A program made the translations under genes and the position numbers. Shown here piece after piece: positions 8,578 to 17,648 of a stretch of DNA of 64,000 bases. Source of the DNA: Gp1-AA122 sp036378535 (lineage in GTDB: Bacteria > Acidobacteriota > Terriglobia > Terriglobales > Acidobacteriaceae). Every line of letters starts with the position of its first letter. Position 1 is the first letter of the stretch. The notes below the pieces were generated by a model, which saw only the letters and a list, made by a program, of their open reading frames with translations, made no database searches and was not told the DNA's origin. The stretch lies in the NCBI GenBank assembly GCA_036378535.1, contig DASUWH010000044.1:8057-72056 (forward strand). The letters run 5' to 3'.

Positions 8578-9141
8578 ATGGCCCAGACGACGAAATCCAA
8601 GAAGCCAATGGCGGACGACCCTCAACTTGCACAGGCTGTGCAAAACTACGAAGCTGGCCTGCGTGCCATGCAAGAGCACAAGTTCGAGAAAGCCAAAACC
8701 CACCTGCAAAAGGTGCTTGCCGGTCCCAGTGCCGAGCTGGCCGATCGCGCCAAGACTCACCTGAACGTCTGTAACCAGCACGTGGAGCGCATTGCGCACC
8801 AGTTCAAGACTCCGGAAGAGCACTATGACTACGCCGTCTCGCTCATGAATTTGGGCGATTATGTCAGCGCCCGCGAGCACCTCGAAAAACTCTATAAGCA
8901 GAATCCTTCGTCCGACTATGTGGCCTACGGCCTGGCGGCGCTCGATTGCCTCACCGGTCGCGTAGAAGAATCACTCAGGCATTTGGACGAGGCTATTCGC
9001 CACAACGCTTCCTTGCGATTCCAAGCTCGTAACGACTCCGATTTTCAGAATCTGGCTGAAGATCCCCGCTTCACCGAGCTGCTGTATCCCGACCCAGGCT
9101 CCGAACTGCCTGCCACGGGTGGGCAGTTCGGAGAGCAATAA
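8578..9141 (+). CDS. tetratricopeptide-repeat protein
   Basis: From the ATG at 8578 (preceded by AAGGAAG) the protein has 187 residues. A GTG at 8557 in the same frame is less likely. Two or three TPR-like helix pairs are visible. The first starts near NYEAGLRAMQEHKFEKAKTH, another is YDYAVSLMNLGDYVSAREHL, and a third is around AALDCLTGRVEESLRHLDEA. The tail is Gly/Pro-rich. There is no signal peptide, so it is probably a cytoplasmic adaptor. Only 6 bases separate it from the YvcK-family gene, so the two are likely co-transcribed. Confidence 0.75.
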   Translation: MAQTTKSKKPMADDPQLAQAVQNYEAGLRAMQEHKFEKAKTHLQKVLAGPSAELADRAKTHLNVCNQHVERIAHQFKTPEEHYDYAVSLMNLGDYVSAREHLEKLYKQNPSSDYVAYGLAALDCLTGRVEESLRHLDEAIRHNASLRFQARNDSDFQNLAEDPRFTELLYPDPGSELPATGGQFGEQ

Positions 9142-9147
9142 GAAGTC

Positions 9148-10242
9148 ATGAGCAACCGAAAGGGGCCTCCCGGCAACAACGATGCCCCGCGCTCCTTGCG
9201 CGTCGTTGCCATCGGCGGCGGCACCGGACTATCCACTCTTCTCCGCGGTCTTAAGAGTTTCGTTCCCAATCCCACCATGCCTATCGCGGTGCCGTTGCCG
9301 GGAACCGTGATCGGTGAACTCTCGGCCGTAGTTACGGTCAGCGATGATGGCGGCTCCAGCGGACGCCTTCGTAAAGATCTGAACATGCTTCCCCCAGGCG
9401 ACATCCGCAACTGCATCGTTGCCCTCTCCGAAGATGAAGCGCTTTTGTCGAAACTGTTTCGACACCGCTTCAAACAAGGCTCCGGCCTCGAAGGCCACAG
9501 CTTCGGAAACCTGTTCCTGGCGGCCCTGACTTCCATTACCAGCGACTTTGCCGAGGCCGTGCGATTGTCCGCCGAAATCCTGCTCACCCGCGGCCATATC
9601 TTCCCGGCCACCACCTCCAACGTAGAACTGGAAGCCATTATGGAGGACGGCACTCACGTTCGCGGTGAAACCAAAATCACCGCTAGCAAAGGCAGGATCC
9701 ATGAGTTGGTGCTTGTCCCTCCCGACGTCCAGCCCCTCCCGCAAACATTGCAGGCCATCGCCAATGCCGACCTGATCACCATGGGCCCTGGGTCGCTGTT
9801 CACCAGTCTCATTCCAAACCTGCTCGTGCGTGGAATTGCTCAAGCCATCATCGAGTCGCATGCGATTAAGGTATACATCTGCAATCTGATGACGCAGGCG
9901 AATGAGAGCCTCGGCTTAACGGCTGCAGACCACATTCGTGCCTTGGATCATCACGCTGGCGGAGTGCATATTTTTGACTACGCCTTGATCAACCGCACGC
10001 CGGCCAGTCAAGAAATGAAGGCCAAGTACGCGCTCGAAGGCGCCTCGCAGATTGTTGCTGACCTGGAGGCAATCGAGGCCGTCAATGTTTGTCCCGTGTT
10101 CGGCGATTACCTGCTGGAAGATTGTGGCGTGGCTCGCCACAATTACGAACGCGTCGCCCACGACCTGATGGAACTGGCCTGTCAAAGCAGCAGCCCCGAA
10201 AACCGAATCGCACCCAATCGCCGATCGAAAATGAATAGCTAG
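9148..10242 (+). CDS. YvcK-family protein (gluconeogenesis factor, CofD-like fold)
   Basis: A 364-residue protein with the YvcK hallmarks. RVVAIGGGTGLSTLLRGLK is near residue 16, VTVSDDGGSSGRLRKDL near 63, PPGDIRNCIVALS near 83, and ITMGPGSLFTSLIPNLLV near 210. Known members bind UDP-GlcNAc and are needed for growth on gluconeogenic carbon sources and for normal cell shape. They share the fold of 2-phospho-lactate transferase but act as regulators. The C-terminal 20 residues are low-complexity. glmU, which makes UDP-GlcNAc, lies 377 bases downstream on the same strand, which fits this link. Confidence 0.88.
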   Translation: MSNRKGPPGNNDAPRSLRVVAIGGGTGLSTLLRGLKSFVPNPTMPIAVPLPGTVIGELSAVVTVSDDGGSSGRLRKDLNMLPPGDIRNCIVALSEDEALLSKLFRHRFKQGSGLEGHSFGNLFLAALTSITSDFAEAVRLSAEILLTRGHIFPATTSNVELEAIMEDGTHVRGETKITASKGRIHELVLVPPDVQPLPQTLQAIANADLITMGPGSLFTSLIPNLLVRGIAQAIIESHAIKVYICNLMTQANESLGLTAADHIRALDHHAGGVHIFDYALINRTPASQEMKAKYALEGASQIVADLEAIEAVNVCPVFGDYLLEDCGVARHNYERVAHDLMELACQSSSPENRIAPNRRSKMNS

Positions 10243-10258
10243 GGCAGTTTAAGAAATA

Positions 10259-10535
10259 CTGTGATCCACCTGTTTTGAAGGGACGCGCCTTCACACGCCG
10301 CGGAAAAATAACCAATTAAGTAAATTGGGAAGCGCACCAGTTTACTAGCCTGCCCTTTTCCCACCCCGCATCCTCTCTGTCATCCCGACCGAGGGCGCAG
10401 GCCCGAGTGGAGGGACCTTGTGTTTACCGGCATCACCACCATCTCAGCTCTCTGCACCCTGAGTGCTGAGAAGCTGCCTAACAAATAATTCTTGAAGGGG
10501 CGCCCTTCAGGCCCGCGACCCGAACGGACTAGAGT
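10259..10535. repeat. long intergenic repeat, copy A, interrupted
   Basis: The 377-base gap between the YvcK-family gene and glmU holds no gene. Its first part (about 10259-10350) matches 20797-20910 and 34170-34260: GATCCACC, TTTTGAAGGG, then GGGAAGCGCACCAGTTTACT. Its last part (10511-10534, ending in CGAACGGACTAGAG) matches the end of the 20797-21059 copy. Between them lies a different repeat (10363-10437) and a further REP-like palindrome GGGGCGCCCTTCAGGC near 10497, so this copy seems to have been invaded. Confidence 0.65.
10363..10437. repeat. 75-bp dispersed repeat, copy 1
   Basis: It starts ACCCCGCATCC and ends TTTACCGGCATCACC. By eye it differs at seven of 75 positions from 30259-30333. 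It contains TGTCATCCCGACCG, a variant of the motif common throughout the window. Confidence 0.75.
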
Positions 10536-10619
10536 ATTTTCTGAACAGCCCTAACCAGGGCGATTGCGTTCCTCGATCCCCGCGACGATCATGCCGCGCT
10601 CGCGGTATATTGGCTGGCG

Positions 10620-12056
10620 ATGCCGAAAACCAGGAAACCAACCTTGGAATCCGGGAAGACCTCGCGATTTGCCATCGCCATCATGGCGGCCGGCAAGGGC
10701 ACCCGTCTAAAGTCCAAACACCCGAAAGTTCTGCACGAAGTCGGTGGTAAGCCCCTGCTGGCCCACGTCATCTCCGCGGCAAAGAAAGTGGTCGACCCTC
10801 GGGATATATACGCCATCATCGGTCACGAAGCCGACCGCGTCCGCGAGGCTGTCGCGCACACCGGCGTTCAGTTCGTCGTGCAATCGGAGCAGCGTGGCAC
10901 CGGCCACGCCATCATGACTGCGCGCGACGCGCTCAAGAATTACGGCCATGTACTGGTGCTCTCCGGCGATGCTCCCCTGATTTCTCCCCAGACCATTTCC
11001 AGCATCCGCGATTTTCACCTGGCCCAGGGCGCGGCCATGACCATCCTGAGTGCGCGCCTCGACGATCCGACTGGATACGGCCGTGTCATTCGCAAATCCC
11101 GCGGCAGCGATGAAGTGCAGGCAATCGTCGAACAAAAATCGTTGAACAAGGGTCAGGAAAAAATCCACGAAATCAATTCCGGCTTTTATGCGTTCGCAAC
11201 CAAGCCGCTATTCGAGCACATCGACGAACTGGGCACTGAGAATCCACACGGCGAGTATTACCTCACCGATATGGCGGCGATTTTGAAGCGAGCCGAAGCC
11301 CGCGTGGTAGCTGTCGAGGCAGTCGATCCCCATGAAATTCTCGGCAGCAACACCCGCGCTGAACTGGTTGCGCTGGATCGCTACTTGCGCATGGCGAAAT
11401 GTCATCAACTGATGGCCGCCGGAGTCACCATCTACTTCCCGGAATCCTGCGTCATCGATACCGATGTGGAAATTAGCGCCGACACCGTTATTGAGCCTTA
11501 CGTTCAGCTGCTGGGGAAAACTCGCATTGGCGCGGATTGCCGCATCCGCTCCTACAGCGTCGTCAAGGATTCGCGCATTGGCGACCTCGTGACCGTGCGA
11601 CCCGGAACCATTATGGATGACGCGTCCATCGGGAATGGCGCCGTAATCGGCCCCTACTCTCATCTGCGTCCAGGCAGCGAAATTGGCGAGGGCGCGCACG
11701 TGGGCAATTTCGTGGAGACCAAGAAAATCAAGCTCGGCAGGAATTCGAAAGCCAACCACCTGACCTACCTGGGCGACGCCGAGATTGGATCAGGCGTCAA
11801 CGTCGGCGCCGGCACGATCACCTGCAACTACGACGGAGTGCATAAACATAAAACCGTGATTGAAGATGGCGTTTTTGTCGGCAGTGACGCCACCCTGGTC
11901 GCCCCCGTTAAAGTTGGCAAAGGCGCGTATGTTGCCGCCGCCTCCTGCATCACCGAAGATGTCCCCGCGGATTCCCTCGCCCTGGGCCGTGCCCGCCAAA
12001 CTGTCAAGGAAGGGTGGGCGCGGGAGAAGCGTACGCAAATGGCAATGAAAAAATAG
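10620..12056 (+). CDS. glmU: bifunctional GlcNAc-1-P uridyltransferase / GlcN-1-P acetyltransferase
   Basis: A 478-residue cytoplasmic enzyme that acetylates glucosamine-1-phosphate and couples it to UTP, giving UDP-GlcNAc for peptidoglycan and lipid A. The pyrophosphorylase domain (about 18-250) has IMAAGKGTRLKSKHPKVLHE and SGDAPL. The left-handed beta-helix acetyltransferase domain (about 270-460) shows hexapeptide repeats and NHLTYLGDAEIGSGVNVGAG. The first 17 residues are an extra Lys-rich leader compared with the usual 450-460-residue family. No strong ribosome site is visible before the ATG, so a later start is possible. Confidence 0.96.
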   Translation: MPKTRKPTLESGKTSRFAIAIMAAGKGTRLKSKHPKVLHEVGGKPLLAHVISAAKKVVDPRDIYAIIGHEADRVREAVAHTGVQFVVQSEQRGTGHAIMTARDALKNYGHVLVLSGDAPLISPQTISSIRDFHLAQGAAMTILSARLDDPTGYGRVIRKSRGSDEVQAIVEQKSLNKGQEKIHEINSGFYAFATKPLFEHIDELGTENPHGEYYLTDMAAILKRAEARVVAVEAVDPHEILGSNTRAELVALDRYLRMAKCHQLMAAGVTIYFPESCVIDTDVEISADTVIEPYVQLLGKTRIGADCRIRSYSVVKDSRIGDLVTVRPGTIMDDASIGNGAVIGPYSHLRPGSEIGEGAHVGNFVETKKIKLGRNSKANHLTYLGDAEIGSGVNVGAGTITCNYDGVHKHKTVIEDGVFVGSDATLVAPVKVGKGAYVAAASCITEDVPADSLALGRARQTVKEGWAREKRTQMAMKK

Positions 12057-12080
12057 CGCGCCATTACAGTTGAGGAAATT

Positions 12081-13457
12081 TTGTCCGGACACGACGGAAG
12101 TACCATAACTTCTCCGGCTACGTCACACCAGGTAAACGGGCCTGCGCCTTCCCTGCCGGCATATGGGATCGTCCTGCTGGTGTTCGTGGTAATGGCTGCT
12201 CGGCTTTTCCGCCTAACCTACCGCTACGCTGTAAATATTTTCTTCTGGGATCAGTGGGGGTTCAGCAACGCAGCTCTGTTTCAGAAACATTCGTTATGGC
12301 AGATGTTCCGCTGGCAATACGGGCCGCATCGCCTGGGTCTCGGCCCGTTGGTTTCGACGCTGATCGAACCTCATTTTCGCTGGAACAGCCGAAGTGAATC
12401 GTTCATCGCCTGCGGCATCATCGTTCTAGCCGCAGCTTGTGCACTATGCTTGAAGAAAAGGCTTTTCGGTGAAATCCGCGCCTGGGATGTTGCCATTCCC
12501 ATTCTCTATCTCTCGGCCTCACAGTATGAGTCAATCTTCATCACCTCTAATCTGGCCCATGGCCCACTCCCGTTGCTGCTGCTCACGCTGTACTGTCTGG
12601 CTTGGACGATGAGTGACGTTGTGAACAAATACGCAATCGTGCTTGCCCTCAATTTTGTGATCATCTATACCGGTTTCGGCGTCTTCTTGGGCTTTCTCAC
12701 CCCGCTCTTGTTGATTGCCGACTACCGCGTAAATTGCAAACCCAAGCATGGGTTGTATTTCGCGCTGGCGCTGCTGATTGCTGGCGCATCTTTGGCTTCC
12801 TTCTTTTACGGCTACACTCTGCAGCCGGCGGTGAACTGCTTCTCGCTTAAGTTGCAGCAGCCAGTCCTGTACCTCTGGTATGCCAGTCTTATGTTCGCCA
12901 ACTTCTGGATCAAAGGGACGGGCATATTTCCAAGGCTCATCGGTTGCGCAGTAATGGTCGGCCTTCTCTGGACTCTCGCCTCTGCCGGCGCGAATCTGTT
13001 TAAGTCTGCAACCCGCGCGTGGGTTCGGTGTGCTGTACCGGCGACTCTGGCCGGCTATTCTCTGCTCTTCTCCCTGAATACAGCTATTGGCCGCCTGTGC
13101 CTTGGTCTAGGATCCGCACAATCCTCCCGTTACATGGCTTACCTGGCACTGGGCCTTTTCGGGGTTTACCTCCATCTGCTGTCAATTCCCGTACCGAATG
13201 TCCGGCGTGCCGCGTTAGGCGTATCTCTGGTCGCATTGCTCGCAACCGTGCCCATTCGCGCTCAGGACCGGGGCTTGATGCGGTTTTTCAGTGAGTTGAA
13301 GCGAAGCTGGAGAAATTGCTATCTGGCGGGCGGCAGCATTCCGGCGTGCGACGCTGTCGCGGGCTACAAAATTGATCAGGAACCGGAACACATCCTGCAG
13401 CAGAAACTGGACTATTTAAAAGAGATGAAACTAAACATGTATGCAGATACCAAATGA
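12081..13457 (+). CDS. polytopic membrane protein, probably in surface-glycan assembly
   Basis: A 458-residue protein with about ten hydrophobic segments from residue 28 to 395 and a soluble C-terminal tail of about 60 residues. The start is TTG at 12081, with TGAGGAAA a few bases upstream. The early sequence NIFFWDQWGFSNAALF, with an aspartate in the first external loop, loosely resembles GT-C-type membrane glycosyltransferases or their relatives, but no diagnostic motif is clear. It sits between glmU and three polysaccharide genes, which is the main reason to suspect a role in surface glycan synthesis. I do not recognise a specific family. Confidence 0.7.
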   Translation: MSGHDGSTITSPATSHQVNGPAPSLPAYGIVLLVFVVMAARLFRLTYRYAVNIFFWDQWGFSNAALFQKHSLWQMFRWQYGPHRLGLGPLVSTLIEPHFRWNSRSESFIACGIIVLAAACALCLKKRLFGEIRAWDVAIPILYLSASQYESIFITSNLAHGPLPLLLLTLYCLAWTMSDVVNKYAIVLALNFVIIYTGFGVFLGFLTPLLLIADYRVNCKPKHGLYFALALLIAGASLASFFYGYTLQPAVNCFSLKLQQPVLYLWYASLMFANFWIKGTGIFPRLIGCAVMVGLLWTLASAGANLFKSATRAWVRCAVPATLAGYSLLFSLNTAIGRLCLGLGSAQSSRYMAYLALGLFGVYLHLLSIPVPNVRRAALGVSLVALLATVPIRAQDRGLMRFFSELKRSWRNCYLAGGSIPACDAVAGYKIDQEPEHILQQKLDYLKEMKLNMYADTK

Positions 13458-13518
13458 GAACCCGCTGGCCTGAATTATCATTCAAGTCGGTTTGTTGTGG
13501 CTTCTCTCTTTTACTTCT

Positions 13519-14520
13519 TTAAACACTACGCTGGGCCGAAAACCAGTGCCGCAGAGCGCCGTCATCTACTTTCCTGTGCGACTGAATAAGTTGCCGCTTC
13601 CGCGCAAGCTCGTGTCTGGCTTTCCAAACTGCGGTAAGTGCCGAACCCAATTTGCGGTCCACCAACAGGCAATATCCGATCACCTGCGCGTCCCGAAACG
13701 TGATGGGCAAAAAAAACCGCAGATACAACGTCCAGGAAATATTTTTGGCTCGCATTAAGAAGCGGTTCTTGATCGAATGCCAGTTGATCTCCGTGGGCAG
13801 CTGTCCCCGCCTCTCGGGAGTAACGCGGCGCACATGCCACGCCACCGCCCGCGGCGTGTACAGGCAATTCCAGCCCATCAATTGAGCGCGCCAGGCCAGG
13901 TCGGCATCTTCACGGTAGGCAAAGAATTGCTCGTCGAAGAATTCTCCTTCGACTGACACATCTTCCACCATCTTCCTGCGATAGAGTGCAGCCGCTCCCG
14001 TCGCACCAAAAACGTATTCCAGCTTGTCATATTGCCCCTGGTCGGCCTGCTCCGCCCCTCGATCCAAATGTCGAAGACTGGGTGTGAAATAGATTCCCGT
14101 GGAGTCGATAATCCGTGAGAACTCCGCCTCCTTTCCGGGATACCACCGTAATAACTTCCCCGAAACCGCTCCCACTTTCGGATCAGACTCCCCCGCCGCA
14201 ACCATCTCGGCGATGAAATTGGGACCCAGAACAACATCCGGGTTCAGCGAAAGAAACCAATCCCCCCGCGCCGACCTCATACCTTGATTCTGAGCGGCGG
14301 CGAAGCCGGTATTTTTCTCGTTGAAGATTAGCCCCACCGACTCGCGAAATGTCTCCAGAATCGCTCGAGTACCATCAGTGGAAGCATTGTCGATAACAAT
14401 CACTTCGAGCGAACCATAGCTCTGCGCTTTGACCGACCCCAGGCAGGCCTTCAGAAATTCTGCGGAGTTGTAAGTGGTGATAACGACGGAAACCATGGGC
14501 ACACCGGAGGCGCCCCTCAA
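13519..14520 (-). CDS. family 2 glycosyltransferase (rhamnosyltransferase-like)
   Basis: A 333-residue soluble GT-A enzyme. VSVVITTYNSAEFLKACLGS is near residue 10, VIDNASTDGTRAILE near 43, and the donor-binding site FLSLNPDVVLGPNF near 90. The family adds a sugar, often rhamnose, to a lipid-linked glycan at the cytoplasmic face. Its TTG start overlaps the stop of the glycosylphosphotransferase gene, suggesting coupling; ATG at 14496 (residue 9) is an alternative. Together with the upstream gene it would extend the first sugar placed on undecaprenyl phosphate. Confidence 0.85.
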   Translation of the reverse strand: MRGASGVPMVSVVITTYNSAEFLKACLGSVKAQSYGSLEVIVIDNASTDGTRAILETFRESVGLIFNEKNTGFAAAQNQGMRSARGDWFLSLNPDVVLGPNFIAEMVAAGESDPKVGAVSGKLLRWYPGKEAEFSRIIDSTGIYFTPSLRHLDRGAEQADQGQYDKLEYVFGATGAAALYRRKMVEDVSVEGEFFDEQFFAYREDADLAWRAQLMGWNCLYTPRAVAWHVRRVTPERRGQLPTEINWHSIKNRFLMRAKNISWTLYLRFFLPITFRDAQVIGYCLLVDRKLGSALTAVWKARHELARKRQLIQSHRKVDDGALRHWFSAQRSV

Positions 14521-15950
14521 TGAGCGCCTTTGCCGGAAAGAACAGTGGGAATGGTCTTCAGAAGAATTTTAAAGTCGAGCCACATCGACCAGTTATCGAT
14601 GTAGAGCAGGTCGAGTCGCACCCAGTTTTCGAAGTGTAGTTGGCTGCGCCCTTCCAGCGCCCACAGGCAAGTCATACCCGGGCGCATTCGCAGGCGGCGT
14701 CGCTGCCACGACTCGTACTGCTTAACCTCGTCCGGGAGCGGCGGCCGTGGTCCCACCAGCGACATGTGGCCTAGCAACACGTTCCACAGTTGCGGCAGTT
14801 CATCCAGGCTGAAGATGCGCATCCAACGCCCCACCGTAGTGCAGCGAGGATCTCGGCGCATCTTGAATACCGGCCCATCCACCTCGTTCATGCCCTCCAT
14901 GTGAGGAAGCAGCTGGTCGGCGTTGTTCACCATGGATCGAAACTTCAGAAGCGTGAAGCGGCGTCCACCCAGCCCACACCGCGTTTGCCGGTAGAACACG
15001 GGGCCCGGGGAAGTCAGCTTGATCAAAACCGCCAGCAGCAGAAACAACGGTGACACCAGGATCAGAGCCACGCCCGCAACCATCACATCGATCAGCCGCT
15101 TGAAGGCCAGCGCGAAATCGTTCTGCGGCGTGCTCGCGAACGTCAGCAGCGGAACATGTCCAAGATGTTCGACAAATACATGATTGAATCCCCGGGGCAG
15201 GAAATCCAACTGCACCCTCATGTGCACGCCTTCCTGTTCGCACTGTTGCATGAGCGGTTCCAGGCCAGCCAGGTCTTCTCTGCCCACCGCAAACAAAATT
15301 TCATCCACCACGTGGCTATGCAACAGATCCGGAAGTTGCTGGGCCGGCATGATCGAGTAGTCGCGCCGCAGGCCCGACGGCAAGCTGGGAATCTCGTCTC
15401 CGATGTAGGCGAAGGCCAGCAGATGCAGCCCCAGGTTTTCTCCCTCTTCCAGCAACGACGCCAGTTCGCCCGCGCCCGCCGATGTGCCCACGATGATAAA
15501 ATGCCGCTGGTGTTCCGGCCTCGTCCGCAGCCAGGTTCCGCCTGCCAGCAGCGCCCACCGGCTTACTGCCAGCAACACAAATTGCAGAAACACAAAAATC
15601 AGCAGCAGACTTCGACTAACATATTCACCTTTGAAGAAGAACATGCCCGTGAACAGGGCCAGGAGGCCGAGCGCCATCATTTTGACGACGTCGGAAGCGA
15701 TGTCTCGCGGGCGCCGCAGCTCCACCTGGTTGTACGCCCCCAGAAGATAGCCAAAGAAAGGAACCAGCAGCGCTGCAGCCGTGAAAGTAGGTAAATAGGT
15801 TGTCAGCGGGTAAATGGAATGGAATCCATCCCAGTTTCGCAGGCCAATCCCCTCGCGAATACCATAGGCGATCAGGAACGCAACCGCAGTCGCGAGGATG
15901 TCGTTAAGCACGCAGGTTGCGCTAATCAGTCGCGAACGACGAGAAAACAT
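14517..15950 (-). CDS. polyprenyl glycosylphosphotransferase (WbaP/WcaJ type)
   Basis: A 477-residue enzyme that starts exopolysaccharide or O-antigen synthesis by moving a sugar phosphate from a nucleotide sugar to undecaprenyl phosphate. The N-terminal part has four or five membrane segments (about 10-125). A Rossmann-like domain follows (about 140-250). A membrane re-entrant helix near 280-300 leads to the catalytic domain, with SPGPVFYRQTRCG, FTLLKFRSM, FSLDELPQLWNVLLGHMSLVGPRP in overlapping blocks, and the closing RPGMTCLWALEGRS. It is divergent from the O-antigen-ligase-like gene, with 45 bases between them. Confidence 0.92.
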   Translation of the reverse strand: MFSRRSRLISATCVLNDILATAVAFLIAYGIREGIGLRNWDGFHSIYPLTTYLPTFTAAALLVPFFGYLLGAYNQVELRRPRDIASDVVKMMALGLLALFTGMFFFKGEYVSRSLLLIFVFLQFVLLAVSRWALLAGGTWLRTRPEHQRHFIIVGTSAGAGELASLLEEGENLGLHLLAFAYIGDEIPSLPSGLRRDYSIMPAQQLPDLLHSHVVDEILFAVGREDLAGLEPLMQQCEQEGVHMRVQLDFLPRGFNHVFVEHLGHVPLLTFASTPQNDFALAFKRLIDVMVAGVALILVSPLFLLLAVLIKLTSPGPVFYRQTRCGLGGRRFTLLKFRSMVNNADQLLPHMEGMNEVDGPVFKMRRDPRCTTVGRWMRIFSLDELPQLWNVLLGHMSLVGPRPPLPDEVKQYESWQRRRLRMRPGMTCLWALEGRSQLHFENWVRLDLLYIDNWSMWLDFKILLKTIPTVLSGKGAH

Positions 15951-15995
15951 CTGGGCTGTCTCGGGTAATTCCTGAGCTCTCTAGGATACGACAAT

Positions 15996-17513
15996 ATGGC
16001 CGGCAGCGTACATCTGGTGGAGCAACAGCATAATGCGGTTGACGGTCCTCGCGCCTCCGGCTTCCATGCCTGGCTCGAAACCGCAATTGTGGTGTGCCTG
16101 GGAGGCGTGGCGCTGTGTGCGCCTTTGTCGACCAAGGGTGCGGTCAATTGTTTCCGCGCGGCCGCCGTCCTATGGCTGATTTTCCTCTGCACCAGAAGAA
16201 GAAAGCTGCTGCCACAACCGCTGACGGTTCCTCTCCTGCTGTTCCTGGTGCTCACGGCAATTTCCAGTGCGTTTTCTACGGATCCCTTCCTCAGTTGGGG
16301 GCGCATGCGAACCGTGTCGCTGATCTTGCTGGCCATCATCCTGGGACAGGCCATTCGCAGCCTGCGGCAACTGAAGCTATTGAGCGCCCTCCTCATAGGC
16401 TCTTGCCTCCTTACGGTCATGTATACCGGGTGGCAGTACACCTTTGGAATCGGCGTGGCGGCGGCGGGCAGTCCCCCGGCGCTGGCTTCCCTGCAACGCT
16501 TTGGACTCGCTCACGGAGAGATCATCCGCAAGTTAGCCGGAAGAAAGATTCACACTCCCTATGACCTCTTCGCCGAACCACTCCCGAGTGGTCCAGTCGA
16601 ACTGGCATTTTGGCGAGAGACTCCCAATGCCTTGCAGCCCTTCCGGATGAACGTGGATGCCAAAGCGCTGCGGGCTGCTCTGCAAGGTCCGGGCATAACT
16701 CTGACCCGTGCTCATCCTCCCCGGGCTCAAGGATTCTTTAAACATTACTTCCCATTCTCTGAAATCCTGGTTCTCGTCGGCCTGTTGATGGCAGGCCTGG
16801 CGGTCGCCGGCGTTCCTGATCGGAAGCTCCGTATGGCGCTGACCCTGGCCTTCTTCGCCACCGCAGTTACTCTCGCTCTAACTTTGACTCGCATTTCTCT
16901 GCTCAGCTTGGTGGTGGGAGCGCTGATCATCGCTTTTACCAAGTCCGGCAATCGCCTTAGATGGGTCAGCCTCGCGGGATTGCTGCTGCTCGCGTCTGTC
17001 GGAGCCTATTGGGTCCAGCGCCATCGAGCAACACCGGGATCAGACCCGGGAACCGAATACCGCTTGCTCATGTGGCATGACAGCATCAGCATGATTCGCG
17101 CGCACCCGATCCTGGGCGTTGGCTTCGATAGCATCGCTGGAGATTGGCAAAGGTGGAACTTGGAGGCTTTTCGCCGCTTTGGCCTTCACAGCCATTTCCA
17201 TTCCACACCCATACAACTGGCTGTCGAATGCGGCTTACCGGCCTTGGCCGTGTGGATCTGGCTGCTCGCGGACTATGCTTGGTTCCTCGTACGCCTGCGA
17301 CGGGCAATTCCGCCCCACGATTGGTTTGCTCGCGGACTTCTCCTCGGAGCCCTGGGCGGCCTTGTCGGATTTGTACTGACCGGCTTCCTGCAATATAACT
17401 TCGGCGACGCCGAAGCTATGGTCGTGTTCTGGTTCATTGCGGGATTGACCTTTGCTGCGTCGCGCCTCGTTAGCGAACCTGGCCAGGTTCCTGCAACGAA
17501 CTACTTGCCATAA
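15996..17513 (+). CDS. O-antigen ligase / Wzy-polymerase family membrane protein
   Basis: A 505-residue protein with about eleven membrane segments and one large external loop (about residues 145-255) before the C-terminal segments. The C-terminal region has the family pattern EYRLLMWHDSISMIRAHPIL followed by GVGFDSI and later HSHFHSTPIQLAVECGLPAL. The conserved Arg and His of Wzy_C proteins are thus in place. Members join lipid-linked oligosaccharides, either to lipid A core or to each other, at the periplasmic face. Which of the two it does cannot be told here. It belongs to the polysaccharide cluster and is divergently transcribed from its initiating transferase. Confidence 0.85.
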   Translation: MAGSVHLVEQQHNAVDGPRASGFHAWLETAIVVCLGGVALCAPLSTKGAVNCFRAAAVLWLIFLCTRRRKLLPQPLTVPLLLFLVLTAISSAFSTDPFLSWGRMRTVSLILLAIILGQAIRSLRQLKLLSALLIGSCLLTVMYTGWQYTFGIGVAAAGSPPALASLQRFGLAHGEIIRKLAGRKIHTPYDLFAEPLPSGPVELAFWRETPNALQPFRMNVDAKALRAALQGPGITLTRAHPPRAQGFFKHYFPFSEILVLVGLLMAGLAVAGVPDRKLRMALTLAFFATAVTLALTLTRISLLSLVVGALIIAFTKSGNRLRWVSLAGLLLLASVGAYWVQRHRATPGSDPGTEYRLLMWHDSISMIRAHPILGVGFDSIAGDWQRWNLEAFRRFGLHSHFHSTPIQLAVECGLPALAVWIWLLADYAWFLVRLRRAIPPHDWFARGLLLGALGGLVGFVLTGFLQYNFGDAEAMVVFWFIAGLTFAASRLVSEPGQVPATNYLP

Positions 17514-17648
17514 TTATTCAGTCAGCCGCGTTACCCAGCGTTTGACAGTAGTGCTGCTGGCTTTTTAAGATATTCATACTGCAGTGCAGTCCGATTGAGT
17601 CGGGTTACGATGTAGGGTTGATCCCCTAACTTCCTGCGGCAAACAGCT

